A stretch of 64,000 nucleotides of DNA from Pampus argenteus (Eukaryota; Chordata; Actinopteri; Scombriformes; Stromateidae), in assembly GCA_036937835.1 (NCBI GenBank), contig CM072870.1, positions 6,044,001 through 6,108,000 on the forward strand, read 5' to 3'. A program made the position numbers and the translations under genes. Of the stretch, positions 26,302 through 46,124 are shown one piece after another; position 1 is the stretch's first letter, and the number at the start of each line of letters is the position of its first letter. The notes below the pieces were generated by a model, which worked only from the letters and a program-made list of their open reading frames with translations, made no database searches and had not been told where the DNA came from.

Positions 26302-29300
26302 ATGAACAGGCTACATAAACCAGTTTAAAATGTAGACAGGGTCATAGGCAACAAGTGTTGTTTAAATGATTCTTTTAAAATGCATAAATATATGGGAAAA
26401 TCATAATTCAATCACATGTGTGTTGTCTTGGCTTCATAGTGAATCCTGTCATAAATGTATCATGGGATCGTTTTCCATATTCATGAGAAGATGTTCAAGT
26501 GTTTTCCTCAAAACAAGGAACACATTGGAGTTTCACTGGAGTCATGTTTACCTCCGTGATAGATGTTTAGTCCAGGATGAGAAGTGAAAGTGACGACACA
26601 GATGCCTGTCCCAGTTTGAGGGTTCACATTACCTCTTAGTTTAGGGATGGTATTGATATGTAGTTCACAGGAAAATCAGATCTAACAGCAAAGGGAGATG
26701 GACACTTTCCAAAAATCACTTTAAAAACTGGTTACAGCAAAGGAGTGGCCTTCAGGAGACACCTTCAATGCTTAATACAAACGAGATGAAATCGATTCAT
26801 TCTGGACTTTGTTCCCTTTAATGATTACTGGATATCAAATAAGGTCATTAAATCCAGGTGATTGAAAAAAAAAAAAAAAGCATCTTCAAGATAGACACAC
26901 TCCCATATGTTAACGGAAGCACAAGTGGAGAGGAATTTATAGCCAAAGACATGAGACATAGTATTGCTCTTTAACTGGTTGTAAATGAATAGTCATGTCT
27001 TTTTTTTTTTTATTGGCCAGGTGACGAGTTGGAGTACCTCCGTCCCAACGTCTACCGCAACGTAGCGCGTCAGCTCAACATCACAGTAGCATCAGAGAGC
27101 GTGGTGTCAGACGCCTTCCTGGCTGTGGCTGCAGACATTTTCTCCACAGGTAGGTCCCCGTCAAAATCTGGTTATTGTACTCTTAATCAAGCCACGCAGA
27201 CATGTAAGCAAGAAGAAAAAACCCCACAAACTTAGATCCAAAAATAAAGCAAGATGTTTGTCCTTTTGGGGAAGTTAATTGTTTGTCATGGGAAGGAGGA
27301 ACTTCAGAGCTTGAGCCATTAAAAGTCTGGAGAACTTATGTAACTACTAGAATAAACATAAAGCGATTCCAGCTTGCTTTTTCATGTAAACCACCTCTTA
27401 TGTAGGAGTGACATCAGGATTCTACAGTTAGTCAGAATACGTTTTGTTCCCGTCATTATCCCCTCGCTGCAAGGAGCCGTAGAGAAAACATTCAGTCCAT
27501 ATTAGGCTAAAAAGCGTTGCAGGAATGAGTGATTGTTACAGACCCCACCCTGGGAGTTCAGTCACGAACCTCTGCTGGGTTTTTTTCATGCAGCGAAGTA
27601 ATCTGCTGCAAAGGTAATCAAACGTTAACTTCAAACTGAAGGCAATCCGGTTAGTCTGGTCATTAGTGGGTGTGCAGAGTTTCATTAAAAAATGTGGTAT
27701 TTATTTAGGGGTTAACGTGTTATGCTCAGTTGTTTTGCATTACTTTTGGTACTTTTGGTACTTTTGGACATGACACTTGAAGAGGAAGTCATGAAGAGGA
27801 AGTCATGATCAGTAGTCACTTATAACCCACCAAATTGGTTATTGTGCATGAGCTCCGGCGCAAAAACGTCACGCTGCTTGCCACCAGACGCAGATAAACA
27901 CGCAGCTCATGAAGCTTATCACATCCTGCATGTTACACATGCAGCAGTTACAGTCTGCGTAAGTTTGGAAACATTTATATAAAGCTGCACTAATCAATAT
28001 TTTTTATCAATGTGTACTTGGAGACTATGTTTGGGCATTTACCGGTTTACCAAGTGAGTTGTATTATGGGAAAATGTCATGTAGCAGATGAGAATATCTT
28101 CAACCTCTGCTGCAGGAAGTTTGACACTTCTTTTCTAAAAAAAATCTCATAATCTCAAAATGTATGGACGCCAGAAAGAGGTGGCTCTTTATCTATTACT
28201 CCCCTGGCCCTGAGACAGTCTGTGTACGCCAGTGTGTGTGACTTTATGGACCGTAGAGCATAGATGTGTCTGGCTGTCTCGAAGCGCGATCAGCTGTGAA
28301 CAAAACAAATCCTAATTTGGTTTAGATATTTTCTTTGTCGGATCACTTTAAATCTGCTAAACTCACCTGATATCAGACAGCTGTTATACAAGAAGTGACA
28401 GTCCAGCTTTTACCATTAAAGAGACACATGTCATTTTTATGAGAATGTAGGAATGAGTCAGAGACAGAGAGTTGCTGGAAGAGTTGAGTCTCAGTTTGTA
28501 TGTGCTGGACATATAAACACGACAAAAATAGTCTCAAGCTTTGGCTGTAAGCGATGTGGCAGCAGAAGGACTCACTCTACATGTGCACTGAAAGTCGGAA
28601 AAACGATCCGCTCACTGATCTAGCTGCTTGCCTGGCTGTGTTTGGGCTTTCATCTTTGTGGGATAGACAGGCATGTAGGGGCCTAATTTCCTGGCTGCCG
28701 CTGAGGGTTTTATACCGTGTTCATCCATCTTTGAACGAGTGCTGCTGACAGAGACGTTTCTGCTCCGACTGAAAGAACAGTTACTTTGGCTCTAATCATC
28801 CCATAACAGTTTGACTGCAAACTTTATGTTTCTTGATTCAAACACCAGATAGATACATAGATAAATGGCTGTTTACTCATTGTGTTCTCTACAACCTGTG
28901 TGTCTCCCGTCAAGGTGTGACATGGGGAAAGGTGGTTTCTTTGTACGCCGTGGCAGGCGCCCTGGCGATTGACTGTGTGCGCCACGGTCACCCGGCTATG
29001 GTCCACACCATCGTCGACTGCATGGGGGAGTTCGTCCGCAAGAGTCTGACCTCCTGGTTAAAAAGGAGAGGGGGCTGGGTAAGAGGAAACTTTGTTTTTC
29101 TTTTCTTTTCTTTTTCTTTTTTTCTTTTTTTAACCTAATCCTAGTGTGGATATAATTAGAAATATTATACAGAGCATGAACTGATAAAATAAGTGAAGTG
29201 TAGCACTGGGTGGAGGGTGTGTTATGAATAATACGCCTTCTCTTCTCAGTCATCCAGTCAGTTGACGCCACGGCCAAATGCATGAGGAACGGCAGATCCG

Positions 29301-30264
29301 AAACAGATGACTTATACTGCTTTAATTTAACCAACACCTTTTTTTTTTTTTTTTTCAAAAACGAACCACAAGACATAAACTAAAGCCGCAGCTTCAGACA
29401 GAAGAGAGGCGACCAGAGACTCTAGGATAGGATAGAATAGGAAAAGCCCGTCTGATACAATCCTGCATGAAATAATAGAGTGAAACTCTGGCACAAGAGG
29501 GAACAGGTCCTGGCATCGTGCCTCTGTCCATGTTCTGCTCTGCTGGAGAGAGCTTAACAAGTGAACAAATGCTCATCCCCGTTTACTCAAGAGACGCTGC
29601 ACCCAAAGTCTGTTTTGTTTTGAAGATAAGTGGAGTGTGACAAAATGAAAAGAAACACATTGTATAACTGACCTCACAAACACAAATGGGGGACCTGTTT
29701 TTCACAGTCGCAGTCTAGACTCAAACCCGTAATATTTCTACAGCCGAGAAACGATGTCAGCACGTCTTGTTGGAAACCTAAATAATATTTAGCGATATGA
29801 AGAGGGGGAAGTGTTTAGTGTCAGGGCTGACACTAAACTGTGCTCTCTGCCTTATGTCATTGTCTGTGACCGTTTTTCTAGTCATGTAAGTAGACTGTGG
29901 AAGTCAGCATCGCACGGGTTTACAGTGTGGGTTTTGGATTTGAAATTTGTGGGCAAGTTGCAAGTCAGCGGATTCTCAGAATACTTTTAAATAAAGGGGA
30001 CGTGTTCGTAATGTCTTCTCGTCATTTTTTTTTTTTTTTTTTTGGGGTTGTTTTGTTTCCTTTTTTTAAATCAGAATTCATTTGTTGAGCTCTTGCGGCA
30101 CACGGATGACTGATTGTGTTACTGTCCTCCCCTCACAGGTGGATGTAACAAAATGTGTGGTGAACACTGATCCCAGCTTCCGCTCCCACTGGCTGGTGAC
30201 GTCTGCCTTTGCTTTCGGACACTACCTGAAGGCCATTGTGTTGTACCTCCTAAGGGAGAAATGA
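25925..30264 (+). CDS. bok: BOK: BCL-2 related ovarian killer
   Basis: Pro-apoptotic multidomain BCL-2 family effector acting at ER and mitochondrial membranes. Coding exons 25925-26138, 27021-27149, 28915-29078 and 30139-30264 join in phase to 210 residues, against 212 in human. The start is chosen because MEMLRRSSVFAAEVFDRSPT matches the BOK N-terminus and follows a purine-rich context (GGCATGG). BH3 spans the exon 1/2 junction (EISSVLLWLGDELE), BH1 is around TWGKVVSLYAVAG, BH2 around SWLKRRGGW, and the hydrophobic tail is FAFGHYLKAIVLYLL. Introns contain a (TA)n tract (26255-26298) and AT-rich DNA. A poly(A) signal is at 31304-31309. No disruption is seen. Nearest alternatives (BAX, BAK) lack the conserved N-terminus and are unlikely. 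Confidence 0.96.
26255..26298 (+). repeat. (TA)n microsatellite in BOK intron 1
   Basis: Uninterrupted AT dinucleotide array. Similar arrays occur at 4841-4873 and 54644-54688. Confidence 0.95.
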
Positions 30265-32440
30265 AAAAGACAGTCACACACTGGATTCTGAGCAAACTGA
30301 CCATGCAACATTTAACCCTTTTGGATTATGTTTACACTCATTTGCACTGAGCCTTCTTTGATGAACACAGACCCCTGCACAGAGCTCCCTTACTTCCTCT
30401 GTGAGTTTGTCTATTTATTGTTAATGGATATATTATGGCACATGTTTGATGGAAATGTTTAAAATCACCCACTGTAAATGTTTTAGCATATATATATATA
30501 CTCATTTTGCTGCATGGTTGGCAGTAGTTTGGCTGCCCCTAGTGGTTGAAACTAATAATTATTTTGACATTAATTTGAGGACTTAAATTCTTACATCTCA
30601 ACCTTTCAAATGGTACATGCTTAATGAATGCAGATTACAAAATAGTGTCTTCTTACTAAGGGACTGTACAAAAATTATTAGGGGAAGAGGGGAAGAAAAG
30701 GGGTGGGGTTTATCTTTGTTTTTTTGGGGGGGGTCTCACTCCAGGTATATAATTTATTTCGGCCCTCCCTTGTGAGAATAATTGTTTTAGAGAACCATGG
30801 CTTATGGCTTTCATGTACACAGTTGGTCATAATAATAATAATAATTTCAAATATCAGTGATTATTCAAATATAATAATTTATTAGTTTGTAAAATCTTAA
30901 ATTATTCTTGTTTTTTAAGTCATTAAAGGTGAAACAAGTTAAAATATTATTGAATAATATTATTATTTGAGATCCTCGGGGGAGAGTGTGGCCATTTTTT
31001 TTTTCCAAGTCAAGAGGAAGGGAAAAAAAAATATTAATTAGGGAGGGTGTTTTAGTCAGGCCTTAAGTCAGATTTATCCCTCTTTCATAGCCCGATACTT
31101 TTCATACAGTCCCTAATGAGTGTTATAGATATAAATTATAGTGAGGTAGTGTATTATATTGCTGTACTATAATAGCAGTAATGCAAGTTACGGTATCCTT
31201 TTTTCTGAGTTTGAGCACTTTGATAATGTTTCATTTTACGAGTAGAATTTATTCTATGAATAATTTCACTTCTATATGGCATGTAGCACTACAAGTCCGA
31301 GAAAATAAACACATGTATAGAGTAATCTGCGAATGTATGTTAATAAGCCATTAATAAGAAGTGGTTCTTACAATATTACATCAAGTTGTAAATGTTAATA
31401 AATGGTAAATATGAAGTGAAGTGGTCCAGTTCTCTTCCTTATGAATGATATGTGATATCTCAATGGACATGTTTTAACTTAATATGTAATACGTTGCTTT
31501 GTGTTTGTATGCTTTATCCACCTTTCAGTCTAAAAACCTTTCAGCAGCAGTATTGATTTGTCAAAACGTCTGCTAAGTCAGTCGTTCAGGGCTAAGACGT
31601 TTCTGTGTGTTGGTGTGAATGGTTGTATTTACAGGCACTGATGGCTATTTGTTACCTCCTAATAGTGGAATAAGAATCAGCAGACACAGATTGGCATCAG
31701 ATGACATGTTAACTATACAGACGCATCAAAATGAAATGCCAACTACACAATTCTACTGAGTCAATTAAGGACATTTAGGCTTGTGGGCAGGTCAGTGTTG
31801 CCATGTAAATGCATGTTCTGGGGAATGTGGGAGGAAAGCGGAGCACCCAGAGAAAACCCACACCACAACCTCAAGACATGTTCCACTTTACTTTCCAACT
31901 AAATATTACAGATTAAATGTAAGCAATTAAACAGCATATTTATCAATCACTGACCCACAGCAAATCTCAACTGTTTTAAACTGCATTCTTAATCCTTTTT
32001 CATCCTTTTTTTCTTTACATTTTTGTTGATCCTGTTATACTGTATGATATGTTCAGTATTTTATGTTGTAGTTTCTCCATTTGGTTTGTGGACTATGTTG
32101 TAGAATTTAGTTTTAAAAAGTTGTTTCCAAACTGGTTGATTACACCTCTGCTCAGGTGATGGTGAGTGGATGCTGGGAATTTCGTGAGGTCAGCAAAGTT
32201 AGTGTACCAGAAAATACAGTCATTTATTTATGTATTTATTTATTTTTGTGAAAAATGAATTTCTTGGAAGTGTTGAAAACCATAAAACTTCTAAAATTAA
32301 CAATTTAATGAATCATTTGACTTATTAAGGTTCAAAACGTTGAGTGAAATATAATAATTTAAATGAGACCGAGATTTCCTTGTTGCTTTTAGAGTGAACA
32401 AGAGTTATGTGTAACTTGAACGCATCGTCAACTGTTTTCA
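30265..32440 (+). other. BOK 3' UTR and intergenic DNA before ATG4B
   Basis: AT-rich DNA with AATAAA at 31304-31309 as a candidate BOK poly(A) signal. THAP4, which lies between BOK and ATG4B in human, is not recognisable here. The only other identifiable item is an interspersed-repeat fragment at about 31783-31865. Confidence 0.5.
31783..31865 (+). repeat. SINE/L2-like interspersed repeat fragment
   Basis: The phrase around GTGGGAGGAAAGCGGAGCAC followed by CCAGAGAAAACCCAC is a diverged version of a repeat core that I recognise as widespread in fish genomes. Only about 80 bases are identifiable and the ends are uncertain. Confidence 0.5.
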
Positions 32441-32459
32441 ACGGTGCGGAAACGTCGGC

Positions 32460-32608
32460 CACTGTTGATTGGTTAGAAAAAACTAACCACGCCTAATGCA
32501 CACGTCCTATTGGCTGTTATGACAAATATCCCGCCTCTCATTCTTCCCATTGGTCCAGAGGAGCAAAGTGCAGAGAACAACAAACAAGATAGGGTGAAGA
32601 TCGTCGGG
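32460..32608 (+). promoter_or_regulatory. atg4b: ATG4B promoter with three inverted CCAAT boxes
   Basis: Three ATTGG motifs (reverse CCAAT, the NF-Y site) occur at 32468-32472, 32509-32513 and 32549-32553, spaced 41 and 40 bases apart. The last is 56 bases before the start codon. There is no TATA box at the usual distance. This is a typical housekeeping-gene arrangement; the transcription start is unknown. Confidence 0.6.
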
Positions 32609-39995
<7,387 letters not shown>

Positions 39996-40539
39996 GGAAC
40001 ATATGAACAATGATTTTACTGTTCTTGACAGCAGGCGAAAGCTTCTCTCTCGCTCTCTTCTTCGTTGTCAGAAGGGAAGCTTGAGGAGGGGATGAACATT
40101 TTTTGGAGACCTCTTGAGCCTGTCCAGCTCCAAAGGTGTAGTTTAACGTGTGTCTCACAGCGTTCCTTCTCGACAGCCTCGTGAGTGCTCTCTGTATCCA
40201 ACATTGAGACCGCCTGGTGGAAGCCGTAGCAGGAGCTCAGGATCAATTCTGTATGCACATCTTCACATACATGTGTTTCCATTTGAGTCTTAACATTTTA
40301 AATGTTTATTCTGAAGTGATATGGTGCCTTTCCCTGACTCCATAAGTAAAATTGCCATAACGGTTTTATGTTGTATAGACACACAAAGGTTCATGATGCC
40401 TATGGCTTACGCGGTTTGTCACTAATAACTGAAATCTGTAACAGCCTGTAATGAAACCAAATTTAGTCAGAACTGCAGACAAGTTGTATTAATTGCAAAG
40501 TATCCTTGCCAAGTCTAAAACATGTACACTAGTTCATTT

Positions 40540-40615
40540 GAAGATTATTTATTTACTCAACACAATATATAGACAGGTGAAAGAATAGACATGTAAGAGG
40601 ATTAAAAAATAAAAT
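40540..40615. terminator. Facing poly(A) signals of ATG4B and DTYMK
   Basis: A plus-strand AATAAA at 40608-40613 could end ATG4B transcripts. A minus-strand AATAAA (TTTATT at 40548-40553 on the plus strand) could end DTYMK transcripts. If both are used, the two convergent 3' UTRs overlap by roughly 60-100 bases. AATAAA is common by chance in AT-rich DNA, so usage is uncertain. Confidence 0.4.
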
Positions 40616-40825
40616 CAATCTCTGATATTTGACAATTGTATCTCTTTGATTTAAAAAAATGTGTGAAGTTAATTTCTCTTTCATACTGACAAGTAAAAAC
40701 AGGGGCTAAACAAAGAATGTAATGTACAGATGAGTCATTTAGACACTCAACCATAGATGATAATATACAGAATACTACATTGTTTTAGTTTCAAAGCAGC
40801 ATTTTTACTGAGAACCGTTTCAAGT

Positions 40826-42323
40826 TCACTTCCATAGCTCTCCAAGTGGCATATTCTGAGCTGTGTTGATAGTGTTGTGGGTATGGCTCGCAATGATTTC
40901 GTGCACATCCTCAACACTCTGAGAAGCATCGATGACCTAGAACAGACAATTAAGATCACGAGACGTTTAATATTCTGGGTTTAAACGACTCCCGTGGGAT
41001 AAACCTACAATCCAGATCTGCTTCATACACACCTGCCAGTTGACTGAAGGATCCTTCATCAGCTGTTCAAATTTCTGTTGAACCGCTCTTTGGAAGACGC
41101 TGGTCTCATATCTCTCTTCTCCAAACTGGCCTCTGAGAGCGGCCTGAGCTGGGCTGAGCTGTAGAAACATAACAAGGTCTGGCTTCGGAAGTCCCACGTC
41201 AGGTTTCATGCACCAGTCCAGATGGAAACCCTGGAGATGAAGATGTAACGCGATCAGTTGCTTCTCTCAAAACACACGTTATCATGCTGTCTGATGGATG
41301 CACAGATTGAAAACTCACTGGCTTGGCACTGGTGAAAGCAGCTCCAGAAAAGGCGTATCTGTCTACAACCAGAGTGGTGCCTTGCTCCAACTTCCTCTTC
41401 ATTAAAGGCCTGTGAGTTGGAACATTATGCAGAATAAAATATAGTTTATAATACATGCAGGCCAGAGAAAATCAGTCAAAGCTAATATCAAATGAACAAT
41501 TAAGAGTATTTTCAGATTGCAGTTTGCATCATTTTTTAATACAGACACCCGCAGAGACTTAAAGTACATGTAATCAAAGTTAAGTACCTTTTAAAAGGGT
41601 ACAATGTTTTTAACGTCAACAAATCCCATCAGAACACCAGAAAAGACCAAAATTAACAATGTGTTAAGTTCTTTTAACTCTGTGTAGCTGGTTTGTAGTA
41701 GTTTTTAGCAACACTTACATAAACAGATTTAAGTAGTGCGTTTGTTTGGGACTATTTACAGCTGCGAGAGAATACGCATTTAAAGGAACACGTCGCTGTG
41801 CTCTACGACAGAGGAATAATATCTATCAGACTTTTGTTACACGGACAACGTGTTAGTAGCAGTCAGTTCGTCGTTACCTGGAGTGTTTACAGCATTGACG
41901 CCTCACATTGGTGAATGTGAGACTTTTTATTTTTACAGTGTATCGGTGCTACTTATGTTGCAGTGAGTGTCTTACACCAGCTCCCAGCGGTTCGCAGAGA
42001 ACAGCAGGTGCACCGTGTGGTCCTCCAGATCACTCTTCTTCTCCAGGTAAGAGCTGATAAGCTGCCCGATGGTCGTGGTCCTGTCTGCGACCACAGCACA
42101 TACATTTTAATGTAAAGCTGTTCCCACACAAACTGACATCCAAACCAGTTGTGAATTATGTTGGAGGTGACAATAGACAAAGACAGGCCTCACCGGGAAA
42201 TCTCATCATCTCCGCCGGTTGTCCGCTCTGCTGCAGCGCCTGAACTAACTTCTTACACTGCGTCGTTTTGCCGGCTTTGTCCACTCCCTCCAGTACAATT
42301 AGCGCTCCTCTTTTACACGCCAT
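40826..42323 (-). CDS. dtymk: DTYMK: thymidylate kinase
   Basis: Phosphorylates dTMP to dTDP with ATP, an essential step for dTTP supply in DNA synthesis. Minus-strand exons in order: 42194-42323, 41976-42084, 41319-41409, 41033-41230, 40826-40936; phases join to 212 residues, identical to the human length. The start MACKRGALIVLEGVDKAGKT includes the P-loop (GVDKAGKTT, residues 13-21). Further signatures are RFPDRTTTIGQLISSYL, the DRY-type motif VVDRYAFSGAAFTSAKP and the lid-proximal REGION around RGQFGEERYET. The C-terminus is NMPLGELWK. It is convergent with ATG4B, and the same pair is close together in human 2q37. No disruptions were seen. Confidence 0.97.
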
Positions 42324-42470
42324 TGCACCAAACTCCCGTGTTTTACAGTAGACTGCTCCCTGTGACTGTCTGTGTGGACAGTAGGACGCTTTGCAACGTT
42401 TACGCGCCCTTTACTGAAGCAAACTGTCAACACGGAAGTACGAAAACGCACGTCCGGTTCCGGTTTTTTG
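42324..42470 (-). promoter_or_regulatory. dtymk: DTYMK promoter with ETS-type sites
   Basis: Upstream of the DTYMK start lie CGGAAGT (42433-42439), a consensus ETS site, and the palindromic CCGGTTCCGG (42454-42463). No TATA box is seen. This fits a TATA-less, growth-related promoter; binding is inferred. Confidence 0.45.
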
Positions 42471-43204
42471 GTGTTTTCTTCTTCTTCCCTATTTTTTTTG
42501 TGGCGTGTGGCCCATACTGTTTAATGTGCATTACTGCCACCTAGTGTGCTGGAGTTTAGGAAGCTCCTTATTTCCATTAAAATAATAATAATATTATAAT
42601 AGTCATTAGTTCATTAAGAAATAGGGTGGTTCCTTCCACTGAAGATTGTAATAAATTTATACAATTATTAATTTTATATACATTAAGTATACAGTTGATG
42701 TAATATAGTAATTATTCATTAATGTATTTATTTCTTGTTTCACTGTTTTCCTTATAGACTCTATTTTTACATAAAAACAAAATGAGTTTATACACTATTA
42801 CGTGTGGGGTTTTTTTTAAACAGCCTTTATCATTTTCTAATATTTATTTATTTATTTATTGATAGGTTTACTTAACTTTTATGCGTGTGTGTAAAAGTTG
42901 GCAAGTAAAAAATAAATAAATAAAAAACTTCAAATAATAGCTCCTAAACACCCACACAGGTGATTTCACTTGAATGGCTGATAAGATGCCCTGTCAGGAC
43001 TGGTATGTGTGTTTTACCTGTTTATGGACAATTTCACCTTTATTACTCTTTTACAATCAAAGAAAACAAGAAAACAAAGCCCACCATCAGCAAACCCATT
43101 GAATTATTAATATACTGAGAACAATGGTTCATTTATTTATTCACACAGTCTCTTCATTATGACAGGTTCAGGATTATCTATCTATGCCATCCATCAGCGA
43201 CGCG
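42471..43204. other. Intergenic DNA and AGXT 3' UTR
   Basis: AT-rich DNA. TTTATT at 43132-43137 is AATAAA on the minus strand and is a candidate AGXT poly(A) signal about 70 bases after its stop. Nothing else is recognised. Confidence 0.5.
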
Positions 43205-46124
43205 TCACACTTTGCTCTTGTGGCAGTGTTTCAGAGCATCTTTCAGTGCTGCCAGCACCATGTCAACATTGGCCTTGCTGCTGTTACATCCCATCAGTCC
43301 CACACGCAGCACCTGAAAAAAACCCAAAAGCATCGAGGATTTAAAATACCCAGTCTACAAAAGTCGAAAGGCACTCGGTATTTGTCCATTTTTCCTCATA
43401 CCAAGCCAACTGATGGTCCAAGGCCTCCAGAAATCTCTAAATTATGTTCTTTCATGATGTAGGTTGTGATCTCTTTCCAGTCATATCCACGAGGAGCAAC
43501 AATAGTTGTAACTGTAGGCAGCCTTGCTCTCTGTAACAACCATTAAAGCCCGAATTAGTATACGTTCTCCCTTTGTCATGTTACAATCATAATCATATTC
43601 TGTTTATAACCGAATTAAATGGTTGTATTGAAACTTGAAAACTCACTTTGTCTTTCACAAAAAGTTTTAGGCCCATGCTCTCTAGGCCAGCGTGGAAATA
43701 CTCGGCCACTTTGTCATGTCTCTCCCATGAATTTTCCAGACCCTTACATTTACAACAAAATGTATAAACAGTCAAAACATTAGAAAACAGCTAGTTTCAC
43801 ATAATCCATATTTTCTTTATGCATATTTTGTCATTTATAATTTTGTTAGATCTCATGTTCAGCACTAGTATTAGTGTTGTTGACATTGAGCTATATTGTT
43901 GTCTCAGCACGACCACATATCCCACCTCTTCCACAAGGACAGCGAGGCTCTCCCTCAGAGAGTAAAAAGCAGAGACTGGACCTGTGTGGTGATATCTGTA
44001 GAGAGGAAGTGGAGAAGACAGAGTGATGTACAGTAATCATGCAAGACAGCTCCTGTATCCTGGAAAAAAAAAAACAGTCTTACACTCTTGAGGGCTTGCC
44101 ATCACATCCCCAGTAGTTTGCAAGCCAGCTCAAATCCAAGAAAAACGACACGGGCTTCGTCTTCCGGTTGAATATTTTCTTGCTGTGGACAAAATGTCAA
44201 CTTTAATACACATGTTACATGTATTTCAAACTACAACTTCAGTTACAGTTCTCACCATGCTCTTTCATTGAAGGAGATGGGTGCTGTACCCGGCGGGGCA
44301 TTCAGAACCTTTTGAGAACCTGTATACAGGATGTCTATCTCTGCAAGTACAATCATCCACAAAACAAATAATAATAATAATAATGCGGTGCCATCAGCAG
44401 ATAATGTAACATTTAATGTTTTCATACTGGGAACATTTGGAGGGATTTAATACTAAACCTTGCTGGTCCATGTACAAAGGTGTTCCCCCCATTGAAGCCA
44501 CAGAGTCGACAAGAAATAAGCAGTTATACCTGTAGGCACGAATCATAACACAGCGTTCACGTGCCTGTCGTTTTGTTACAGATATGGTGATGACAAAGAC
44601 ATGAGCGCTGCTTGTTACTTATGGCACAGCTGTCCGATGCCATCTAAAGGATGCAACACTCCTGTAGAGGATTCTCCATGTGCGAGGAAGAACAGCGCCG
44701 GCCTGTGTTTTGATAAGGCCTGTGAAGGAATAACAATTTGATCAAAATGATTGTGTTTATGACAGAAAAAAATCTGTGTAACTTTGCTAAAACTGGAGCG
44801 TCAGGAAACATCACCTGCTCAAGTTCCTCATTAGTGAAGAAGCCACCAGGAGGCGCCACGATGGTATTCACTCTGGCACCTGTTGCACATAATATGTTGT
44901 TGATTCACTTCAATGGGATTTCTATTCTATCATGATTGCATCTTATGGCAATGCAGATTTTTAAAGAAGATACAAACACAAACTATTAAAAACACATCAG
45001 TGGACTGGGTGACATATTCTTTCATTACAATGAACGTAGGCCCCGCAGTTTATTTTGACTCAGGCCCATATACACCATTCTGCTGCTGTAAATACTCACT
45101 AGAGCACCTACCTATCACATGTGTATACATCCACGGTTGAAAATAGTCCCTAACAAATGCACTGTATACTGTGTATGAGTAATGTTTGCTTAAAACTACA
45201 GTGTCCAGCCACTCGGGGAAATTACTACAAATATTTATAGAGCCACCTTCAGTATGAGCCAATGGATGTGGAGCTGAGTGTCAAAGATCAGGGTTGGGAA
45301 GTCAGAAATTACTGAGAGACAGACTGAAGCATTTTTTGATTTCTGGCTTTTTTATGGGATTTGTTGACAGTATGAAGAATATAGAATATATAACACCAGC
45401 CTTTTCCTCTCGAGTACCTATTCTCTCAGCCATTTCTGCCGCCCGCTCCCCCCATATGCCGTTCACTGCGGTCAGCACACTCTCCCCGGGCTCCACAGTG
45501 TTGAAGATGGCACACTCCATAGCTGTGTGGCCGGTGCCGCTCACAGCTAAAGTCATGCTGTTCTGAGTCTGGAACATGTACTGGATCCCACTCTTGATGT
45601 CACTCATTATCTGCAAGCAGCATTGTTATTGGTAGGTGGGAGACTGAGTGCTAACACAGAGTAGTTGTTGCAACTAATGATTACTTTTATTAACAATTAA
45701 ATGACCATCAGAAATTCGACTTATGTGATGAGCTTGTTTTGTCTGACCAACAGTCCAAAAACTTAAATATATTCAGGTTACTATCACAGAAGACAAAATC
45801 TCTTCTTAGATACAAACTACACTGTCTGCGTTTAAGCCACCGAGTTACCTCAAATATCTCTGGATGCATGTGTCCAATAACAGGATTGGCCCCGGCCTGC
45901 AAGATACGTGGAGGAACGTTTGAAGGTCCCGGTCCAAACATGTGACGATCAGGAACCACCAGTGGTTTCTGCAGGCGTTTTGGTGGAGGTACAGAGAGGG
46001 ACGACATGTTTCCAACAGAGTGACAAACGCAGTTAAAGCCACAAAAAGCCTGTAAAGAGGTTGAAGTAAAAAGCTTCAGCTGAGCACGCCCCCTCCGTCT
46101 GACCAGTGAGGTCTGTCCCAACAT
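43205..46124 (-). CDS. agxt: AGXT: alanine-glyoxylate/serine-pyruvate aminotransferase
   Basis: PLP enzyme that converts glyoxylate plus alanine to glycine plus pyruvate and can also use serine with pyruvate; found in peroxisomes and/or mitochondria. Minus-strand exons in order: 45849-46124, 45418-45610, 44815-44879, 44619-44719, 44459-44529, 44256-44340, 44084-44182, 43926-43995, 43647-43742, 43402-43530, 43205-43312. They join to 430 residues from the first ATG or 391 from the second ATG at 46005-46007 (human 392). Landmarks: HMFGPGPSNVPPRIL, VSGTGHTAMECAIFNTVEPG, HGESSTGVLHPLDG, VDSVASMGGTPLYMD, and the PLP lysine in TGSQKVLNAPPG (exon 44256-44340). The C-terminus is HKSKV, not a canonical SKL. 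Intron 1 carries a copy of a dispersed fish repeat (45665-45800). Allantoinase lies 662 bases upstream, same strand. Confidence 0.96.
45665..45800 (+). repeat. Dispersed repeat (CAACTAATGATTA family), copy 4
   Basis: GTTGCAACTAATGATTACTT at the start and GACCAACAGTCCAAAAACTT with GAAGACAAA towards the end match a repeat that I recognise as very common in fish genomes. Related copies are at 6895-7275, 21265-21312 (reverse) and 35553-35640. Confidence 0.6.
46008..46124 (-). CDS. agxt: AGXT N-terminal leader, mitochondrial-type
   Basis: Thirty-nine in-frame codons precede the methionine that matches the mammalian peroxisomal start. The leader starts MLGQTSLVRRRGRAQLKLFT and contains four Arg, one Lys and no acidic residue, which fits a mitochondrial presequence. 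An in-frame TAA (46134-46136) just upstream makes 46124 the first possible start. Both ATGs have A at -3. Known AGXT genes use exactly this two-start design; which start is used here is unknown. Confidence 0.7.
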
